Of a stretch of 64,000 nt of DNA, positions 59,958-64,000 are shown in pieces (position 1 is the first letter of the stretch; every line of letters starts with the position of its first letter). Under the pieces are notes generated by a model. The model ran no database searches. It worked only from the letters and a program-made list of their open reading frames with translations, and was not told the DNA's origin. The DNA is from Nocardia seriolae NBRC 15557. GTDB taxonomy: Bacteria > Actinomycetota > Actinomycetes > Mycobacteriales > Mycobacteriaceae. The stretch spans positions 36,377-100,376 of the forward strand of contig NZ_BJWY01000012.1 in assembly GCF_007990715.1 (NCBI RefSeq), given 5' to 3'. Made by a program: the position numbers and the translations under genes.

Positions 59958-60389
59958 GTGCGATCGGACGCAGACACCGCCCTGTCCAGGTTCCGTGCCG
60001 CGCGGGTGGCCCGCCTGGCCACCGCCGACGCCACCGGGCAACCGCACCTGGTGCCCGTCACCTTCGCCGTATCCCCCTCCGCCACACCGCTTTTCGTAGT
60101 CATCGCCATCGATCACAAACCCAAGTCGACGACGGACCTGCGCCGCCTGCGCAATATCGCGGCCAATCCCCGGGTTTCACTGCTCGCCGACCACTACGAC
60201 GAGGACTGGACGCGGCTGTGGTGGGCGCGCCTGGACGGCGTCGCCGAAATCCTGACCGCCCCTGCCGAACTCGACGCTCCGCTGGCATGGCTGAGCGAGA
60301 AGTACCCGCAATACCGAGCGACGCCCCCGACCGGACCACTGATCCGGATCGAGGTCGAGTCGATCCGGGGCTGGGCCTACTCGGGGTAG
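59958..60389 (+). CDS. PPOX-class F420/FMN-binding protein (TIGR03668-like)
   Basis: 143 residues, split-barrel flavin/F420 fold. SRFRAARVARLATADATGQP, HLVPVTFAVSPSATPLFVVI, DHKPKSTTDLRRLRNIAANP and VSLLADHYDEDWTRLWW are characteristic of the actinobacterial TIGR03668 group, probably F420-dependent. GTG 59958. Convergent with the SlyD-like gene. Confidence 0.86.
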   Translation: MRSDADTALSRFRAARVARLATADATGQPHLVPVTFAVSPSATPLFVVIAIDHKPKSTTDLRRLRNIAANPRVSLLADHYDEDWTRLWWARLDGVAEILTAPAELDAPLAWLSEKYPQYRATPPTGPLIRIEVESIRGWAYSG

Positions 60390-60404
60390 ACCCGATCGGT
60401 CGGC

Positions 60405-60890
60405 TCAGTGTTCGTGGTCGTCGTCGCCGTGCGGGTGGCCGTGGGCCAGTTCGTCCTCGGTGGCGTCGCGGATGTCGATGACCTTGACCTGGAAGGTCAG
60501 CCGCAGCCCGGCCAGGGGGTGGTTGGCGTCGATGGTGACCGCGTCGCCGTCGACGTCGCGGACCACGACGATCTGGGATTCGCCGTCCGGAGCCTCGGCC
60601 TCGAACTCCATGCCGACCTCGAGCTCGTCGACGCCCTCGAAGGCGTCGCGGTCGACGGTCTGGACCAGCTCGGCCAGGTATTCGCCGTAGCCGTCCTCGG
60701 GTTCGACCACGACGGTGAGCTCGTCGCCGGGGTTCTTGCCCTCGAGGGCCCGTTCCAGGCCGTCGACGATGTTCTCCGCCCCGTGCAGGTAGATGAGCGG
60801 CTCGTCGCCGACCGACGTGTCCAGGACCTCGCCGTCGTCGTCGGTCAAGGTGTATTCGATGGAAACGACCTTGTCAGCGGCAATCGACAT
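60405..60890 (-). CDS. FKBP-type peptidyl-prolyl isomerase, SlyD-like
   Basis: 161 residues. VVSIEYTLTDDDGEVLDTSVG, IYLHGAENIVDGLERALEGK, VEPEDGYGEYLAELVQTVDR and the metal-binding C-terminal HGHPHGDDDHEH. The last is shorter than in E. coli SlyD. Prolyl isomerase/chaperone with possible metal binding. ATG 60890. Confidence 0.92.
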   Translation of the reverse strand: MSIAADKVVSIEYTLTDDDGEVLDTSVGDEPLIYLHGAENIVDGLERALEGKNPGDELTVVVEPEDGYGEYLAELVQTVDRDAFEGVDELEVGMEFEAEAPDGESQIVVVRDVDGDAVTIDANHPLAGLRLTFQVKVIDIRDATEDELAHGHPHGDDDHEH

Positions 60891-60956
60891 GGTGGTGAGC
60901 CTTTCGAGGAGGAGTTCGTACCGGGCAAATGTATCCCGGCGACACCCGCGGCCCCC

Positions 60957-62222
60957 TCATGCGGTACCCGGTCCGCGTCCGTACCGGCGGATCGCGTAGC
61001 AACTCGTGGCCACCTGCACCGCGATGAAGCAGCCCGCGTAGGCCGGGACCGTGAAGTAGGCGAACCACACCGAGTTGTCGGGGCGCGGCATCATGACCAG
61101 CCCGATGCCGATCGGGTGCGGCGAACCCTCCATGGGCGGGCGGTCGGAGAAGGTCCACCACCAGCTGAAGGCGATCAGGGCGACGGCCGCCGGGGCCGGC
61201 CACGCCCACCGGGTCGCGGCGGTGCGAGCGTGCTGCCAGGCCAGAATCACCAAGGGCACGAACCACACCCAATGATGACCCCAGGAGAACGGGGACGTGC
61301 ACGCGGCGGTCATGCCGGTCACGGTGATGGCCAGCAACTCGCGGCCGGTCCGGTGGGCCAGGGTCGCGGCGGTCAGGCCGAGCGCGACGATCGGCAGCAA
61401 CACGGCCAGCCACATCCAGGTCGGCGGCGCGAAGACGGTCATACCGGAGGCATCCGAGCTGAAGCGGCGGATGTCGAGGAAGCGCAGCAGCTGCGCGAGG
61501 AAGCCGTTGACGGACTGATTGCCCGGGGAATCGACCGCCCCGACCCGGCCCGCCGCGGTGACCTGTCCACGCCAATACGAGTAGGCATTGTGCGGGCCGA
61601 TCGCGAAACCGGCCGCGATGGTCGCCGCGAAAGCCCCGGTCGCGATCCCCAGGCTGCGCCACTGCCGGGTGCAGGCGAGATAGAGGAGAAAGAACGCGGG
61701 CGTCAGCTTGATGCCCGCGGCGATGCCGACTCCCACCCCGCGCAGTCGCGCGCTCGGCGGGCGGGTGAGATCCCAGACGATGAGCAGGACCAGGAACACA
61801 TTGATCTGCCCGAGCCAGATGGTGGTGCGGACCGGTTCGAGGACACTGCACAGCACCGCCAACAGCGCGGCGAACAGCCACGTGCGCACCGTGTTCCGGT
61901 ATTTCAGGACGAGCAGGCAGCGCCCGGTGAGCGCGACCAGCGCCAGCATGGTCGCCAGCCCCCACAGCGCTTTGGCCTTGACCAGGGAGAGCACCGTCAG
62001 CGGCAGGAAGAGGAGGGCCGCGAACGGCGTGTAGGTGAATTCCATCCCGAACACGACCGGCCCCTCGTCGAGACCGGTCCCACCGCGCACGGCCTGCCCG
62101 CCCGCGCGATAGACCTCGAGGTCGAGTCCATTGCTGAACAGTCCGTAGTACGGATTCCCCACGGGTATCGCATACACGTGCCACACCAGCGCCACCCAGC
62201 GCCACGACCGCGAGCAGCCCAC
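60957..62222 (-). CDS. GT87 membrane mannosyltransferase-like protein, 5' end frameshifted
   Basis: 421-codon frame with about ten hydrophobic segments. NGLDLEVYRAGGQAVRGG (lumenal Asp region), FTYTPFAALLFLPLTVL, GQINVFLVLLIVWDL and HHWVWFVPLVILAWQHAR are typical of GT87/DUF2029 enzymes such as PimE, which transfer mannose from polyprenyl-phosphate. The first TM segment (LFVGGLLAVVALGG) lies in another frame that starts at ATG 62322. The two are separated by a 10-bp tandem duplication at 62186-62205; removing one copy joins them as AVVALVWHVYAIPVG. As written the gene is probably inactive or phase-variable. Confidence 0.7.
   Translation of the reverse strand: MGCSRSWRWVALVWHVYAIPVGNPYYGLFSNGLDLEVYRAGGQAVRGGTGLDEGPVVFGMEFTYTPFAALLFLPLTVLSLVKAKALWGLATMLALVALTGRCLLVLKYRNTVRTWLFAALLAVLCSVLEPVRTTIWLGQINVFLVLLIVWDLTRPPSARLRGVGVGIAAGIKLTPAFFLLYLACTRQWRSLGIATGAFAATIAAGFAIGPHNAYSYWRGQVTAAGRVGAVDSPGNQSVNGFLAQLLRFLDIRRFSSDASGMTVFAPPTWMWLAVLLPIVALGLTAATLAHRTGRELLAITVTGMTAACTSPFSWGHHWVWFVPLVILAWQHARTAATRWAWPAPAAVALIAFSWWWTFSDRPPMEGSPHPIGIGLVMMPRPDNSVWFAYFTVPAYAGCFIAVQVATSCYAIRRYGRGPGTA
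62186..62205. repeat. 10-bp tandem duplication that breaks the GT87 frame
   Basis: CCAGCGCCAC occurs twice in immediate tandem. Ten is not a multiple of 3, so one extra copy shifts the frame; with a single copy the GT87 gene reads continuously from ATG 62322 to the stop at 60957. Confidence 0.8.
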
Positions 62223-62536
62223 CCACGAACAGCATGCGATCGGTCACGCGCGGTTCGACCGCGCGACCGTCCAACTGGGCCGTATCTTCACGAACGGCAA
62301 CCCCATCAGCCCCCGTAAGCATCCGACCACGATAACCAACCCCACCCGTAGCGCGGCTACGACACTTCGACGCCCGCTCACGCGCGGATCGGCCCGGTAA
62401 GCCGCGGCGGCGGCTGTCCGTGGCGACGCGGCGAACCGAAGCACCACAGCGGATCGCGGTGCGACAGCGAGCCAGTGAGGTGTGGTGGCGCGGTGGACTG
62501 CGGACGCGTGGCGGACTGCGGTGACGTGGCGGGGGG

Positions 62537-63046
62537 CTAGCCGGTGGGCTGGGGCGAGCCGGTGGACTGCGGTGCCGTGGCGGCCGCCGCATCGCAGGCC
62601 GCCGGGACGCCGCCCTCGATGCGGAGCAGGTCGCAGAAGGTTGCGGCGGCCACCTTCCAGCTGCCGCCGAGCTCGAGTGCGGTGCCGTGGCGGTTGGGGA
62701 GCAGCGGGATTCCGTGCTTCTTGATGGTGAAGGTGACGGCCGCGCGCTGGGGGCCGTCGCCCGCCACCGCGGACACGCTCGCCGTCGCGCCGCCCGCGAC
62801 GGCCGAATGCGCCTGATGCTCCAGGGTTTCGGTGAAGGCCTGGCCGTTCTCGAGCAGCGCCGTTTTCTGGTCGACGGAGATGGAGCTGTCGAAGAATCGC
62901 TCGAAGGTATCGGTGACGGCCTTGACCTCGGCCGCCGATACTTCGCCCTCGGCCTTGGGCGGAGAGTCCGCGCCGCACCCGGCGGTCAGGAACACCGGGA
63001 CGGCGCATGCCACCGCCAGTCGTAGTGGCAGAGTTCGTTCGAGCAT
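62537..63046 (-). CDS. MTB12-like lipoprotein (low-molecular-weight antigen family)
   Basis: 169 residues. Signal peptide RTLPLRLAVACAVPVFLTAGC with lipobox LTAGC, then SAAEVKAVTDTFERFFDSS, LENGQAFTETLEHQAHSAVA and SWKVAAATFCDLLRIEG, which match the MTB12/CFP-2 pattern (NTF2-like surface protein of mycolate actinomycetes). The ATG at 63046 is chosen over the frame start at 63097. Between it and the GT87 gene (62323-62536) is a low-complexity GC-rich stretch with no gene I can support. Confidence 0.85.
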   Translation of the reverse strand: MLERTLPLRLAVACAVPVFLTAGCGADSPPKAEGEVSAAEVKAVTDTFERFFDSSISVDQKTALLENGQAFTETLEHQAHSAVAGGATASVSAVAGDGPQRAAVTFTIKKHGIPLLPNRHGTALELGGSWKVAAATFCDLLRIEGGVPAACDAAAATAPQSTGSPQPTG

Positions 63047-63263
63047 CCCGGTCGGGCCTCCCTTTGCGAGTCGGATCCCACGAGTACAACACAGCATTCG
63101 CCGAGCACCTGCCGCCGACGCCCGCGGCGGTCAGCGCGCGAGCGGCGAGCCCGTAAGAACTGTCGTCCGGCGCGTACGAGGACCGTAAAGACCGGCGGTC
63201 CCGCGCGACCGGTCGGGTTCAATCGAGATTCCGAAATGGAACTGGTGAAGAGAGGCACAGCAG

Positions 63264-63467
63264 ATGCGCACCGCCGACCGGGACGACACCCTGTCCGGCG
63301 TCGAGGTTCACTTTTCACTGCCCGACGCCGCGTATATCGCACGGTCCGACCGATATCCCGGACTGGTGTGCCGCAATGAGTGGTCCTCACTGGCCGCCAT
63401 CGAGGGCCTGCTCGAGCTGATCGACGCCCACCACCGCCCGGACCCGGCCGCCCGCCCGGCCGCCTGA
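63264..63467 (+). CDS. Hypothetical protein, 67 residues
   Basis: ATG 63264 with GAAGAGAGG upstream. MRTADRDDTLSGVEVHF, SDRYPGLVCRNEWSSLAAIE and LLELIDAHHRPDPAARPAA. It has the high GC3 of a real gene. No family recognised. Confidence 0.5.
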   Translation: MRTADRDDTLSGVEVHFSLPDAAYIARSDRYPGLVCRNEWSSLAAIEGLLELIDAHHRPDPAARPAA

Positions 63468-63568
63468 GCACGCAGCCCGCCGCCCGTGCGGACGGCGCGC
63501 CACCCGAACCGGAATCCGCTGCGAAGCAAGCGCATTCGGAATCGACCGGACGCTGTTAGGGTCGGAAG

Positions 63569-64000
63569 ATGAGTGACACCGCACAGCTTCGGATCGGAAT
63601 CCTCGGCGCGGCGAATATCGCGCCGAACGCGCTGATCGGACCGGCCCGGCGCAGTCCGGAGGTGGTGGTGGCCGCGGTCGCGGCGCGCGATCGGGCGCGG
63701 GCCGAGGAGTTCGCCCGCAGGCACGGCATCGAGCGGGTGTACGGCGGCTACGAGGAACTGGTCGCCGCACCCGACCTCGACGCGGTCTACATCCCGCTGC
63801 CCAACGGCCTGCACGGGCGCTGGATCCGCGCCGCGCTGGCGGTCGGCAAGCACGTGCTGTGCGAGAAGCCGTTCACCGCGAATGCCGCCGAGGCGCGCGA
63901 GATCGCCGAGCTGGCGAACGCTTCCGATCGGGTGGTGATGGAGGCGTTCCACTACCGCTATCACCCATTGACGCGGGCGGCCGAAAAGGTCCTAGTGTCC
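63569..64000 (+). CDS. Gfo/Idh/MocA family dehydrogenase, cut by window edge
   Basis: 144 residues visible. SDTAQLRIGILGAANIAPNA (Rossmann glycine motif), LDAVYIPLPNGLHGRWIRAA, GKHVLCEKPFTANAAEA with the canonical EKP, and VVMEAFHYRYHPL. ATG 63569 after GGAAG. Unlike the dehydrogenase at 56797 it keeps Lys in EKP. Substrate unknown. Confidence 0.9.
   Translation, partial: MSDTAQLRIGILGAANIAPNALIGPARRSPEVVVAAVAARDRARAEEFARRHGIERVYGGYEELVAAPDLDAVYIPLPNGLHGRWIRAALAVGKHVLCEKPFTANAAEAREIAELANASDRVVMEAFHYRYHPLTRAAEKVLVS

Noticed and set aside
60408..62318. 636-codon plus-strand frame across SlyD-like and GT87 genes
   Set aside because: Overlaps two recognisable minus-strand genes, and composition is typical of antisense shadows in GC-rich DNA.
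1..64000. tRNA, rRNA, riboswitch, CRISPR or insertion sequence
   Set aside because: I saw no CCA-ending cloverleaf, no repeat-spacer array and no transposase-like protein. A tRNAscan, Infernal and ISfinder search would settle it.

Overview
The window is high-G+C actinobacterial DNA with strong third-codon-position GC bias. The gene set points to a mycolate-type actinomycete, most likely Nocardia (inference). Evidence: a fatty-acyl-AMP ligase, FadD17- and FadE20-like lipid enzymes, a PspA/35-kDa antigen-ClgR-PgsA cluster, a GluABCD glutamate transporter, an MTB12-like lipoprotein, a GT87 membrane mannosyltransferase-like protein and an XRE-DUF5753/DUF397 pair. From memory of the M. tuberculosis gene order, the backbone fadE20 - hflX - dapF - rRNA methylase - miaA - Rv2728c-like - DUF349 - Rv2732c-like - miaB - recX - recA - DUF3046 - glycosyltransferase - Rv2743c-like - pspA - clgR - pgsA - argA matches Rv2724c-Rv2747. 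It is interrupted by several accessory segments. I saw no rRNA, tRNA, CRISPR array or recognisable transposase.

Layout. 1-5.1 kb: partial FAAL, a shortened old-yellow-enzyme-like protein, a decayed MFS transporter, fadE20 and an acyltransferase. 5.2-15.3 kb: accessory block with a FadD17-like ligase, a proline iminopeptidase, a TetR/MpaB-type oxygenase pair, an orphan response regulator, two truncated esterase remnants, an intact alpha/beta hydrolase, a near-symmetric seven-bladed propeller protein and the DUF397/XRE pair with two tiny divergent genes. 15.4-22.3 kb: conserved hflX-dapF-rRNA methylase-miaA-DUF349. 22.4-25.4 kb: relic VapBC, GlxA-type regulator and MFS pump. 25.5-31.5 kb: Rv2732c-like, miaB and gluABCD. 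31.6-33.4 kb: small accessory genes.

33.4-36.7 kb: recA and a giant recX, with a PafBC-type promoter motif and an SOS box upstream of recA. 36.8-43.0 kb: accessory Lrp regulator/MFS pair, a sialidase-like propeller and a VOC/PNPOx/SnoaL-like operon divergent from a CGNR regulator. 43.0-51.5 kb: DUF3046, a glycosyltransferase, a PIG-L deacetylase, a ROK-regulated sugar ABC transporter, a quinone oxidoreductase and an unlabelled 58-residue membrane protein. 51.6-56.7 kb: the envelope-stress cluster (Rv2743c-like, pspA, clgR, cinA C-terminal type, pgsA), then argA and a YciI-like gene. 56.8-64 kb: a Gfo/Idh/MocA dehydrogenase with a divergent TetR regulator, lipoprotein asparaginase, F420/FMN-type oxidoreductase, SlyD-like prolyl isomerase, a GT87 gene broken by a 10-bp tandem duplication, an MTB12-like lipoprotein and a second, window-truncated Gfo/Idh/MocA gene.

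Most divergent gene pairs carry visible inverted repeats that look like local operators, and several convergent ends carry hairpin terminators. The most unusual items are the seven-fold repeated propeller, the 721-residue RecX with an extra RecX repeat, the 10-bp frameshifting duplication, a small family of palindromic elements at gene ends, and a VapB whose reading frame was broken and then restored.
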